64,000 nucleotides of DNA from Cyclobacteriaceae bacterium (lineage in GTDB: Bacteria; Bacteroidota; Bacteroidia; Cytophagales; Cyclobacteriaceae). The notes beneath the pieces are model-generated. The model searched no databases. It saw nothing but the letters and a program-made list of their open reading frames with translations, and was not told the origin of the DNA. The stretch covers positions 186,001-250,000 of the forward strand of contig JAIBBC010000003.1 of the NCBI GenBank assembly GCA_019694875.1. The letters run 5' to 3'. The number at the start of each line of letters is the position of its first letter. Positions within the stretch are counted from its first letter, which is position 1. Of the stretch, positions 51,836 through 60,165 are shown piece after piece. The position numbers were made by a program, and so were the translations under genes.

Positions 51836-52327
51836 TTATTTCTCCCGTAAGTCATCAAAGTGCACCTTCCCGAACAGATATTCGTTCCTATCGACCGGAT
51901 AGTCATGATTTCTTATCGTGAAAATTAAGTCTCCTTCAAATTCCAGGCTCAAACCGAAACTCATGAATTCAGACTCTTTCAACACAAGTTCCTTAAATCC
52001 CAGGAGTCTTTTACCAAGATATTTATTGAAGTCCGGGAAAAATTGTCCGATAGGATTCACTGAAAATTCAACTCCGTCTTCAGTTTTTAAATTGAATGCA
52101 CTTAAGTTTTCATCTTCAAATTGAATTTCAGTCTGCTCGTCTGTGCATACAATTCTTATCCAATCATTGCCAAACTTAAGAAAGGATACATTAATCAAGT
52201 TTACCGCCTCTCCATTGATAGAAAGGGATTTAACCTGTCCGTCCGTCAAACTTCTTCCAACGAGTCCTTTTAGAATTTCCTGTCCTCTCATATACAAAAT
52301 AGCTGCTTCACTGTACATCAATTTCAA
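51836..52327 (-). CDS. Cytoplasmic beta-rich protein, unknown function
   Basis: The product has 163 residues. It shows alternating strands (VNLINVSFLKFGNDWIRIVCTDEQTEIQFEDENLSAF, then SFGLSLEFEGDLIFTIRNHDYPVDRNEYLFG), typical of a small all-beta domain. The ~47 bp gap to the next minus-strand gene is unremarkable. I recognise no family. Confidence 0.55.
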   Translation of the reverse strand: MKLMYSEAAILYMRGQEILKGLVGRSLTDGQVKSLSINGEAVNLINVSFLKFGNDWIRIVCTDEQTEIQFEDENLSAFNLKTEDGVEFSVNPIGQFFPDFNKYLGKRLLGFKELVLKESEFMSFGLSLEFEGDLIFTIRNHDYPVDRNEYLFGKVHFDDLREK

Positions 52328-52372
52328 ATTCTTCCTTGAATCTCTGATTTACTATTCTTTTTGCCAACCCGT

Positions 52373-52783
52373 TTACTGCGAATACCAAAAGTCGCCAAAA
52401 ATCAATACTCCATTTATTGTGAGCAGGATCGACAAAAAGGAATCGTTCAAACTGCTTTGGTTGATGAAGATGACAGCATTAAATAAAACGAACGCGAAGG
52501 AAAAGATCACAATTGCAGAATTTCTCATAAACCGGGTCAGTCCAATGGTATAGGTGACTTCACAGGAATTTTCATTCAGCGCTTTGTATTCGCCTTTTAT
52601 TACAACAGCTTTAACGTGTCGCCAAAATGAATTTCGTGTCAGTTCAAACGTATCATCGTCAAATGTTCCACAAAATGGTGTGCCGGATGAGTTGTAAGGA
52701 GTTAAGAAGTAAAAATCTTTCTCCTTTGAGGTTAGCTCGGCGAGTCGCTTCTTAAAATCTGTCGTGTTTAGGTTTGATTTCAT
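52373..52783 (-). CDS. Small membrane protein, unknown function
   Basis: The product has 136 residues. A cytoplasmic beta-containing N-terminal part (about 1-85, FYFLTPYNSSGTPFCGTFDDDTFELTRNSFWRHV) is followed by two C-terminal helices (NSAIVIFSFAFVLFNAVIFI, FLSILLTINGVLIFGDFWY). This resembles the layout of the STM3941-type neighbours in reverse order. No family is recognised. Confidence 0.55.
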   Translation of the reverse strand: MKSNLNTTDFKKRLAELTSKEKDFYFLTPYNSSGTPFCGTFDDDTFELTRNSFWRHVKAVVIKGEYKALNENSCEVTYTIGLTRFMRNSAIVIFSFAFVLFNAVIFINQSSLNDSFLSILLTINGVLIFGDFWYSQ

Positions 52784-52917
52784 TGGTCAACTAGTCGCAC
52801 TTGTTAAAGACTCATTGTGCGCTCTGCCTGGATTTTTATGCCCAGCTGTCGACTATGAGTGGGATTGTTCACGTAATTTGGGTAAAAATTTATAAAGGTT
52901 TCGCTGGGGTGGTTTCG

Positions 52918-53679
52918 CTATATTTTCTTTATGTTTTTCCAAGTCTCTATAGCCCATTTTTTATCCTTTACATTATCAAAATATAAAACGATCAGTACTA
53001 CCTGATAATCCACAATAGTGAAACCATAAATCACATCATAGGTTTTATTTTCGTCAGATTCCCTGATGGAGTATCCAATCCTCATGCAGGCACCGTCAGA
53101 AAAGTCAAACTTCTCCTGAGTGCTGAATTCCGAAGTGTCACGATTGTTTATTCTTGCCTGATGCTCGTTAAATAAATCGGATTTGCTCTTATCATTATTC
53201 CATATTACTACTCGCAAAGACTTGTCTCCAGTTGTAAAACATTGTGCTTCGTCTTCTATATAGTGTTCAAATAAGTTGTTTATTGTAATCTCCCATTTAT
53301 CCGATAACGGAAATGTAATCATATAATCATCTTCCAATCTAAAGTCATCAACTAAACGCCACTCCGATTTACTGGATTTTCTTTCAAAGACAGAGCCTAC
53401 ACCTTTTAATAACAAATCTGCAATTGAGGCGTCTATCTTTAAAATCGTAGAAGGATCATAAATACCTGCATTATCTGGATTGTCAGTATACTTCTGACTT
53501 TCTAATCCTGAGAAAATTCTCCAACCGCTATCTTCGGGTCGGGTTCTTTTTTCGCGATACATAAACATTGGCTTCTTTTTGTCAACAGAAACCATTTTTG
53601 AGACCACCAATCCACCAATGGGTGGAAAGTTATCAAAGTCATTCTGTTTATCAGTTTTCTTCTTACTAAACAATCCCAT
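52918..53679 (-). CDS. DUF2185 (Imm33-like) immunity-type protein
   Basis: The product has 253 residues. The N-terminal ~80 residues are DUF2185-like: GGLVVSKMVSVDKKKPMFMYREK, then DSGWRIFSGLESQKYTDNPDNAGIY, DPSTILKIDASIADLLLKGVGS. This domain is Imm33-like and occurs in polymorphic-toxin immunity proteins. The C-terminal ~150 residues (SDGACMRIGYSIRESDENKTYDVIYGFTIVDYQVVLIVLYFDN) form a second, unrecognised domain. No toxin gene is adjacent, so it may be an orphan immunity gene or have a different role. Confidence 0.7.
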   Translation of the reverse strand: MGLFSKKKTDKQNDFDNFPPIGGLVVSKMVSVDKKKPMFMYREKRTRPEDSGWRIFSGLESQKYTDNPDNAGIYDPSTILKIDASIADLLLKGVGSVFERKSSKSEWRLVDDFRLEDDYMITFPLSDKWEITINNLFEHYIEDEAQCFTTGDKSLRVVIWNNDKSKSDLFNEHQARINNRDTSEFSTQEKFDFSDGACMRIGYSIRESDENKTYDVIYGFTIVDYQVVLIVLYFDNVKDKKWAIETWKNIKKI

Positions 53680-53805
53680 TTTGAAAATTCTTTTATGTGG
53701 AATGTAAATCCTAATTGCGAAACAATTGCAGATATCGCCAGCCGCGTTGTTGTCGAAATGGTAACTAAAATATTTCTTCTTTCATGGGCGGTTTTAGTTT
53801 GTGGC

Positions 53806-54288
53806 CTATTCGCTGAAGAGTTCTAATCTATCTGACTTCTTCAAGCGAAGCTTTGTTCCTGGGAATTCTGCAATCAGGTCTTCCAGGACTATTATAGTGT
53901 CGGACATCTCGCTGACAATATAACGGCTATAACCTGGCTTATTATTCCCTTTTAATTCCTTTCCATCGGGGCCATACACCGCGTAACCCGGCTGCAATTC
54001 ATACTGTAAAGACAGTGTGTCGTTTTGTATTCGCCAGTCTTTTATTACCATGGACATGTACGGTTGCATGCCTAATTCTCCATCAATATTGACTGCCAGT
54101 CCGAACGCCCCGGTGCGGTCGTCATGGAATTCCATGTACCACCCTGCCCCGCTGTCGCCATTGTCGGGCTTTAGCCAATTTCCAACAAGGCCTTTTTCTT
54201 TTTCCTGAAGGGATGATGAAGTTATGGTACAGCCTGCCCATGCCAACAAGCATAAGCAAAAGAGGCCTATGGGGAGTTTTGATGTCAT
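53806..54288 (-). CDS. Lipoprotein, unknown function
   Basis: I start it at ATG 54286-54288 (MTSKLPIGLFCLCLLAWAGC), giving 160 residues with a clean lipoprotein signal. The frame is open a further 76 codons upstream, but that stretch mostly translates the dispersed 33 bp repeat (reading CERSEAI) and is not believable protein. The mature part is a beta-rich single domain (GWYMEFHDDRTGAFGLAVNIDGE, LQPGYAVYGPDGKELKG). No family recognised. Confidence 0.65.
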   Translation of the reverse strand: MTSKLPIGLFCLCLLAWAGCTITSSSLQEKEKGLVGNWLKPDNGDSGAGWYMEFHDDRTGAFGLAVNIDGELGMQPYMSMVIKDWRIQNDTLSLQYELQPGYAVYGPDGKELKGNNKPGYSRYIVSEMSDTIIVLEDLIAEFPGTKLRLKKSDRLELFSE

Positions 54289-54399
54289 GAAGGCTATAAA
54301 CTTCTCTGTCTGCAAGCCATTATCGTCATTAACTCTCATTCCGCGATTTGTCTGGTAAGTCTTAAAGTTAAGCAGTGGAAAGTAATATTTGTCCCTGGA

Positions 54400-54476
54400 C
54401 GGGATTGCTTCGCTGCGCTCGCAATGACGGGGGCTTCGGTAGGCGGGATTGCTTCGCTGCGCTCGCAATGACGGGG
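54400..54476. repeat. Two copies of a 33 bp dispersed repeat
   Basis: Copy 1 is about 54400-54431 and copy 2 about 54444-54476, each built from ATTGCTTCGCTGCGCTCGCAAT with GC-rich ends. The ATTGC...GCAAT arms form a small hairpin. The same repeat type, read as CERSEAI in one frame, occurs widely in bacterial intergenic DNA. The two copies lie 12 bp apart. Confidence 0.8.
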
Positions 54477-54500
54477 TGCGTAATGAAGTGTCGTTACGGA

Positions 54501-55031
54501 TTAGCTTCCCGGGCAAAAGGATACTGTGAAGTTTCCGTTTACGAAGCTGGAATTACTTTCACGGACATCAATTCTGCCTGTGACTTCGGTGTCGGTGATG
54601 GTTAGGATTTCAGCGGCTCCATGTTTGCCAACGGCCAGGTAAGTGTAGGGACTTGAATCTACAATGACAGAAAGATCATGCAAGAGAACCGTCAGGAACG
54701 GGGACTCAGCGTCTCCTATCTCCTTTAGACCTACCCGCGCTGGCAATGCAATATCTATGAAAGCAGGTGTGCTGGCTGAGCAAGCAGGATCTTCCGTTTC
54801 GCTATAGAGTGTTATATAAACAGATTCACCATCGTCTGAATACCGAAATTTTCCGGAAGCATAGTTCCAGGTCTTGCCTGCGATTTTACCTTGTGCATCC
54901 TGATTTTTAAATGCGTAGTCTTTTTTATTAACATCGTCACTGCACCCAAAGACAGACAATGTGATAATCAAGCCCGGCAACAGCCTGCGCAGGCCGCGTT
55001 GAGCAATTGATCTTACCTGAAATATCTTCAT
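54501..55031 (-). CDS. Lipoprotein, tandem paralogue A
   Basis: The product has 176 residues. The signal ends in IITLSVFGC. It is paralogous to the next upstream gene: shared YAFKNQDAQGKIAGKTWNYASG-type start, ILTITDTEVTGRID and a terminal NFTVSFCPG. The mature protein is beta-rich. I recognise no family. It lies 10 bp downstream of paralogue B, so they form one transcription unit. Confidence 0.65.
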   Translation of the reverse strand: MKIFQVRSIAQRGLRRLLPGLIITLSVFGCSDDVNKKDYAFKNQDAQGKIAGKTWNYASGKFRYSDDGESVYITLYSETEDPACSASTPAFIDIALPARVGLKEIGDAESPFLTVLLHDLSVIVDSSPYTYLAVGKHGAAEILTITDTEVTGRIDVRESNSSFVNGNFTVSFCPGS

Positions 55032-55041
55032 GGTAGTGTGG

Positions 55042-55545
55042 TTAAATTCCGGGACAGAAAGAAACTGTGAAGTTTCCGTTTACAGAGTTGTCTTTGTCGG
55101 CACGGGCATCGATGCGGCCGGTAACTTCGGTATCGGTAACCGTAAGGATTTCAATAGCACCTTTGGTAGCGATGGTATTTAATACAGTTTCAGTATCGAA
55201 CAGGGTTACGGTTTGTCCGCTGAATGACCCGAGGTCGAAGCTGAGTTTGTACACCCCTACTTCGTTTGGCACGGTAAAGAATACCTGGTCGCCTTCTACC
55301 GAAAAGGTTTCGCATGCGCTGTTTGTTTGCGCCAGCATGAGGTTAACGCTTAACGACTCCACTCCTTCCAGGGTGGTGGTTTCAACGTAGCCGTCAGCGT
55401 ACGTCCAGCTGGTGCCTTCGATCTCTCCCTGGAGGTCCTGGTTTTTGAATGAGTAGGAACTTCCTTTTTCATCGTCATCGCTGCAGGCGAGCATCAGGCA
55501 GGTGATTAACACGAACAGCGGGGAAAGAATGGTGCGGGTTTTCAT
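55042..55545 (-). CDS. Lipoprotein, tandem paralogue B
   Basis: The product has 167 residues. The signal ends in LVLITCLMLAC. It matches paralogue A at YSFKNQDLQGEIEGTSWTYADG, ILTVTDTEVTGRID and FTVSFCPGI. A middle segment (FTVPNEVGVYKLSFDLGSFSGQTVTLFDTET) is a typical small beta-sandwich. It is a tandem duplication of paralogue A or the reverse. Confidence 0.65.
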   Translation of the reverse strand: MKTRTILSPLFVLITCLMLACSDDDEKGSSYSFKNQDLQGEIEGTSWTYADGYVETTTLEGVESLSVNLMLAQTNSACETFSVEGDQVFFTVPNEVGVYKLSFDLGSFSGQTVTLFDTETVLNTIATKGAIEILTVTDTEVTGRIDARADKDNSVNGNFTVSFCPGI

Positions 55546-55700
55546 GGTTTAGAGTTGTTATGTGGTGTATCAAAAATACGGGTTGTGGTGGTTGTTACCT
55601 AATGGGATTGCTGCGGTGCGTTACCGCTAAACGGGGTAGCCTTCCATGGTGCCGAACTCAGAACAAAACCGGGTTGGGTGATGTTTACGTATATGTGTTT

Positions 55701-56651
55701 ATGAAGCTCAGATCATTAAAATTTGCATGTGCCGGCATGTTTGCTTTATCGATCGCGGCAAACGCGCAGGTTCGCTCTATGGAAAAGGTGAGGTTTTTGG
55801 CGTTGGGTGATTCGTATACCATCGGGCAAAGTGTAAGTACCAATGAACGGTGGCCCGTGCAACTTATTGACTCGCTTCGCGCCAGGGGCTTTGCATGCTA
55901 CGACCCCACCATTATCGCTACCACAGGCTGGCGCACGGACAACCTCAGTGACGCTATTGAAGGCTCAATCCTTCGCCACGACTATAACCTGGTGTCGCTG
56001 CTGATTGGTGTGAATAACCAGTACCAAGGCAGAACGGCCGAAAGCTATGCGCCTGAATTTTACAGTCTGCTGGACAAGGCGATAAGCCTGGCGGGAGGAA
56101 ATCTAAACCACGTGTTTGTTGTATCGATTCCCGATTACGGCTTCACTCCTTTCGGCAAAGGCAGCCAGTCTTACATTACTGCAGGCATCAATGCGTTTAA
56201 CAATGTTAATAAATCAATCTCCGAAGCGCGCGGCATTACGTATATCGACATTACGGAAATTTCCCGACAAGGGCTTGACAAACCGGAACTGGTAGCGAGC
56301 GATGGTCTGCATCCGTCAGGTAAAATGTATACCGAATGGGTAAAGCTGATACTGGACAATCTGATTGTTGAGAACGTTGTGACAAACACCGATCAAAAGG
56401 AAACGAAGGCGATAACGCTTTTTCCTAATCCGGGCTCTTCCAGCATAACGATCGACAATCTGCCGGCCACGGCAAAAGAATACAAGCTTACGCTGCGGGA
56501 TACTACCGGAAAAGTAATTGCTCAAAAAGTACTTACCGCTACCGATCACAAAGCGGTGCTCGACATCTCTACGCTTTCCAACGGGGTGTACTTTTATGAG
56601 CTTGCTGAAAAGGGCGTGAAGCTAAAAAGCGGAAAGTTTGTTAAGCATTAG
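55701..56651 (+). CDS. Secreted SGNH/GDSL hydrolase with T9SS sorting domain
   Basis: From ATG 55701 the product has 316 residues with a signal peptide (MKLRSLKFACAGMFALSIAANAQ). The frame is open 47 codons earlier, but that part lacks a signal and reads as spurious. SGNH blocks: LALGDSYTIG (I), LIGVNNQYQG (III), SDGLHPSG (V, with Asp and His). The last ~80 residues are a type A T9SS domain (ITLFPNPGSSSITIDNLPA, then YKLTLRDTTGKVIAQKVL and GVYFYEL). It is an exported esterase/lipase-like enzyme; the substrate is unknown. Confidence 0.9.
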   Translation: MKLRSLKFACAGMFALSIAANAQVRSMEKVRFLALGDSYTIGQSVSTNERWPVQLIDSLRARGFACYDPTIIATTGWRTDNLSDAIEGSILRHDYNLVSLLIGVNNQYQGRTAESYAPEFYSLLDKAISLAGGNLNHVFVVSIPDYGFTPFGKGSQSYITAGINAFNNVNKSISEARGITYIDITEISRQGLDKPELVASDGLHPSGKMYTEWVKLILDNLIVENVVTNTDQKETKAITLFPNPGSSSITIDNLPATAKEYKLTLRDTTGKVIAQKVLTATDHKAVLDISTLSNGVYFYELAEKGVKLKSGKFVKH

Positions 56652-57756
56652 GTTCGCCAAACAAATCGAGTTGATCGGTCTCGGGCTTCTTCGCAGTCTT
56701 TGAAACCTGCCCTGCGAAGTTCGACAATGAAATTCCCAACAGCCGCACTTTCGAATCCTCGCCAATGGAAGCTGCAAGCAACGCCTTTGATGTTTCCAGA
56801 ATGGTTTCGAAATCGCCTACAGGTTCGGTAAACGACTGGCTGCGCGTGCTGAGCTTAAAGTCGTGGTATTTGATTTTCAATGTTACGGTTCGCCCTTTGA
56901 TGTTGTAACGCTTCAAACGCGTGTAGACCACATCGGCAATGGCATCGAGTTCTTTGTACATTTCATCGAGGGTGGTAAGATCGTACCGGAATGTATCCTC
57001 TGCCCCTACTGATTTAATTTCGCGATCGGGTTTTACTTCGCGGTCGTCAATTCCCCGAACAATCTTGTAATAGAACTTACCGGGTTTGCCGAAGTGTCGC
57101 GTCATTTCAGCTTCCGAAAGCTTTTTCAGATCGGCCCCGGTATGAAGTCCCATCTTCTTCATTTTGTCGGCCGTTACTTTGCCTACGCCAAAAAACTTCT
57201 CTACAGGAAGCTTTTCAATAAAGCTGTTGATTTTTGAGGGGCCGATGAACGCGAGTCCATCGGGTTTATTAATGTCGGACGCGATTTTGGCAATGAACTT
57301 GTTAATCGATACTCCTGCTGATGCCGTTAACTGCAACTCGTCACGGATGGCTTTGCGAATGAGCTTGGCAATCTCGATAGCCGAGCCGATATTCTGCTTG
57401 TCGTTTGTTACATCCAGATACGCCTCATCGAGCGACAACGGTTCGATGATGTCGGTGTAGCGCTGAAAGATTTCGCGAATCTGCATCGACACCTGTTTGT
57501 ACACATCAAACCGTGGGCGCACGAAGATTAAATCTTTACAAAGCTGTTTTGCCTTTTTTGATGGCATTGCGGAACGCACTCCAAACTTCCGCGCTTCGTA
57601 GCTGGCGGTGGCCACCACTCCGCCCCTACCTTCGGGAGAACCGCCCACAGCAATGGCTTTACCGCGATACTCGGGATGATCACGCTGCTCCACGGACGCA
57701 TAGAATGCATCCATGTCGATGTGAATAATTTTCCGATGCCGTTTCGCGGTTTCCAT
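56641..57756 (-). CDS. dinB: DNA polymerase IV (Y-family)
   Basis: The product has 371 residues. Y-family palm motifs: HIDMDAFYASVE (first catalytic Asp), LSLDEAYLDVT (second acidic pair), and VVATASYEARKFGVRSAMP. The helix-hairpin-helix segment KFFGVGKVTADKMKKMGL and the C-terminal little-finger region follow. The tail ends QLDLFGEPNA, a match to the beta-clamp-binding motif QLxLF. It performs error-prone lesion bypass. The 3' end overlaps the convergent hydrolase gene by 11 bp. Confidence 0.96.
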   Translation of the reverse strand: METAKRHRKIIHIDMDAFYASVEQRDHPEYRGKAIAVGGSPEGRGGVVATASYEARKFGVRSAMPSKKAKQLCKDLIFVRPRFDVYKQVSMQIREIFQRYTDIIEPLSLDEAYLDVTNDKQNIGSAIEIAKLIRKAIRDELQLTASAGVSINKFIAKIASDINKPDGLAFIGPSKINSFIEKLPVEKFFGVGKVTADKMKKMGLHTGADLKKLSEAEMTRHFGKPGKFYYKIVRGIDDREVKPDREIKSVGAEDTFRYDLTTLDEMYKELDAIADVVYTRLKRYNIKGRTVTLKIKYHDFKLSTRSQSFTEPVGDFETILETSKALLAASIGEDSKVRLLGISLSNFAGQVSKTAKKPETDQLDLFGEPNA

Positions 57757-57855
57757 GGCTTCGCAAAGATAGATTTCCTGCGGATTTGATGCGCTTTATC
57801 AAACAACGACATTGCCGAATCCTTTGTACTTTTACTAAACACTAACTCCCCGGAT

Positions 57856-60165
57856 ATGCTTCAATCCAAACAGCTCGCTAACAATGCTTCGTTGTATGTT
57901 TTCCTTCCGATCTTTTATACGGTATGGTCGGACGCGGTGTTAACACCAAGTGAAAGTGCAACGCTGGAAGAACTGGTTAACAGTCAGTCGTGGCTTACTG
58001 CCGATGAACGCAAATTTCTGCTGGCGCAACTTGATCCGAAAAATCCACCGTCACCGGATGAGCTGATGAACTGGCGTGCCGCTATTCAACAGGTGGCTGA
58101 CGGATCGGTCGAGAAGAACAGTCTGGTGGACCTGGGAATTAAACTTGCGCTGAGCCGTGGCAATGGTTCCGTGAATAACGAAGCACTAACGCAGGCCAAA
58201 CCATCGCTTGCGCGGATTGAATCAACCCTTGGATTAATCAGCCATGAAGCTGCATCGGCCTTTCTTTCGGGCAGCCGCAAGACGATCACTTCCGAACAAA
58301 CCACGCAATACACATTCGATGTTAAGAAGCTCTCTGCCCTGCTGGATGGCGATCAGGCCGAAACAATCCGCAAGGTAAAAACGGTTGTAGCCGATCCGCA
58401 ATTCAAATATGTTGATCCCGGTGATCTTACTGCTTACCGCGAAAAGGTTTTGAGCTGGTGCCGGCACTTAGCGGCACAGGGTTTTGGAGCGATGGCGTAC
58501 CCAAAAGAATATGGCGGCGAGGCCGATATGCAAAAGTACTTTGCCATCATGGAAGCACTGAGCTACCACGACCTGAGCATGGTGATCAAGTTCGGGGTGC
58601 AGTTCGGGCTTTGGGGAATGAGCGTTTACTTCCTGGGAACAGAAAAACATCACAAGAAATATTTAAAAGACATCGGCACGCTTGAACTGCAGGGATGTTT
58701 TGCCATGACGGAAACCAATCATGGATCGAACGTGAAGGGAATTGAAACCACTGCCACGTATAATCATGCGGATAAAACGTTCATCATCCATACACCGAAT
58801 GAACTGGCACGCAAGGAATATATCGGCAATGCAGCACGACACGGACAAGCTGCAACTGTTTTCGCGAAGCTGATCCTGGATGGAAAAGATTATGGCGTGA
58901 GTGCTTTTGTTGTGCCGCTGCGCGACAAATCGGGCAACACGCTGAAAGGCATAACTATTAAAGACTGCGGAAGAAAGATGGGCCTTAACGGGGTGGACAA
59001 CGGTGTAATCTATTTCGATAATGTGGTAGTACCTGCGGACAATATGCTTGACCGTTACGCCCGTGTAAACGAAGCAGGAAAATTCGAAAGCCCGATCTCG
59101 AGCGACAACAAGCGATTCTTTACGATGCTGGGAACACTGGTAGGCGGCAGGATCGGTATTCCGCGCTCGGGATTGTCGGCATCTAAATCAGGTTTGACGA
59201 TCGCGATCCGGTATGGTGATCAGCGCAGGCAGTTTGGCCCGGAGGGCGGAACCGAAGTTCCGATTCTGAACTATCGCACACATCAGCGCAGGCTTATGCC
59301 ATTGCTGGCAAATGCATATGCACTTCACTTCTCGCTTCAATATTTAACCAACCGGTTCATTAACCGGAAGGAAGAAGAAATGCAGGAGATTGAAGCGCTT
59401 GCTGCGGGGATGAAATCGTTCGCCACCTGGAATGCAACAGCAACTCTCCAGGAATGCCGCGAGTGCTGTGGTGGCAAAGGCTACCTCTCGGAGAACCGGA
59501 TTGACGCGCTGAAGAACGACACGGAGATTTACACTACGTTTGAAGGTGACAACACGGTGCTGATGCAGCTTGTTGCCAAGAGCAGGCTGAGCGAATTCAG
59601 GCAGGAGTTTGCCAACATGAATGTGTTTACGATACTGAACTATGTAACGGACAAAGCGAAGACGTCTATTACCGAGCTGAATCCGATTATCGTGCGCAAC
59701 ACAGACGATGACCATTTGATGGATCCGGAGTTTCATTTGAATGCGTTCAAGTATCGCGAAAGAGATATTTTAACATCGGCTGCCAAGCGCTTGAAACGTC
59801 ATATTGATTCGGGCATGGATTCGTTTGATGCTTTTAATGTGAGTCAGCACCACCTGGTGCAGGTAGGCCATGCGTATATCGAACGGGTTATCCTGGAGCA
59901 ATTCATGAAACAGGTTGATCAAACAACGGATGCGGGCTGCCAGGCTATCCTGAAGAAGCTCTGTGCGCTGTTTGCGCTTTCGCAGATTGAAAAGAACAAA
60001 GGCTGGTACCTGGAACAGGGTTATCTGGAAGGTGTGAAGACGAAAGCTATCCGCAAACTTATGAATCAGCTGTGCTGGGATATCCGCCAGGAAGCTGTGC
60101 CGCTGGTGGATGCGTTCAACATTCCGAACGAACTGTTAAGCGCACCGATTGGGGTTAAATCTTAG
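57856..60165 (+). CDS. Acyl-CoA dehydrogenase/oxidase, long form
   Basis: The product has 769 residues. The N-terminal ~110 residues are a helical extension not found in ordinary short-chain acyl-CoA dehydrogenases. The FAD-enzyme core follows: CFAMTETNHGSNVKGIETTATY, DCGRKMGLNGVDNGVIYFDNVVVP, and the C-terminal helical bundle (ECRECCGGKGYLSEN, TTFEGDNTVLMQLV). The TFEGDNTV and GGxGY motifs are those of acyl-CoA oxidase-like members. It probably acts in fatty acid oxidation on long chains. The substrate and electron acceptor cannot be told. Confidence 0.88.
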   Translation: MLQSKQLANNASLYVFLPIFYTVWSDAVLTPSESATLEELVNSQSWLTADERKFLLAQLDPKNPPSPDELMNWRAAIQQVADGSVEKNSLVDLGIKLALSRGNGSVNNEALTQAKPSLARIESTLGLISHEAASAFLSGSRKTITSEQTTQYTFDVKKLSALLDGDQAETIRKVKTVVADPQFKYVDPGDLTAYREKVLSWCRHLAAQGFGAMAYPKEYGGEADMQKYFAIMEALSYHDLSMVIKFGVQFGLWGMSVYFLGTEKHHKKYLKDIGTLELQGCFAMTETNHGSNVKGIETTATYNHADKTFIIHTPNELARKEYIGNAARHGQAATVFAKLILDGKDYGVSAFVVPLRDKSGNTLKGITIKDCGRKMGLNGVDNGVIYFDNVVVPADNMLDRYARVNEAGKFESPISSDNKRFFTMLGTLVGGRIGIPRSGLSASKSGLTIAIRYGDQRRQFGPEGGTEVPILNYRTHQRRLMPLLANAYALHFSLQYLTNRFINRKEEEMQEIEALAAGMKSFATWNATATLQECRECCGGKGYLSENRIDALKNDTEIYTTFEGDNTVLMQLVAKSRLSEFRQEFANMNVFTILNYVTDKAKTSITELNPIIVRNTDDDHLMDPEFHLNAFKYRERDILTSAAKRLKRHIDSGMDSFDAFNVSQHHLVQVGHAYIERVILEQFMKQVDQTTDAGCQAILKKLCALFALSQIEKNKGWYLEQGYLEGVKTKAIRKLMNQLCWDIRQEAVPLVDAFNIPNELLSAPIGVKS

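Noticed and set aside
52918-53679. Complete contact-dependent or type VI toxin-immunity locus
   Set aside because: An Imm33-like domain is present, but no polymorphic toxin, VgrG, Hcp or T6SS gene appears in the window.
54289-54516. N-terminal extension of the lipoprotein at 53806-54288
   Set aside because: The extension mostly translates the 33 bp dispersed repeat and would bury the lipoprotein signal peptide.
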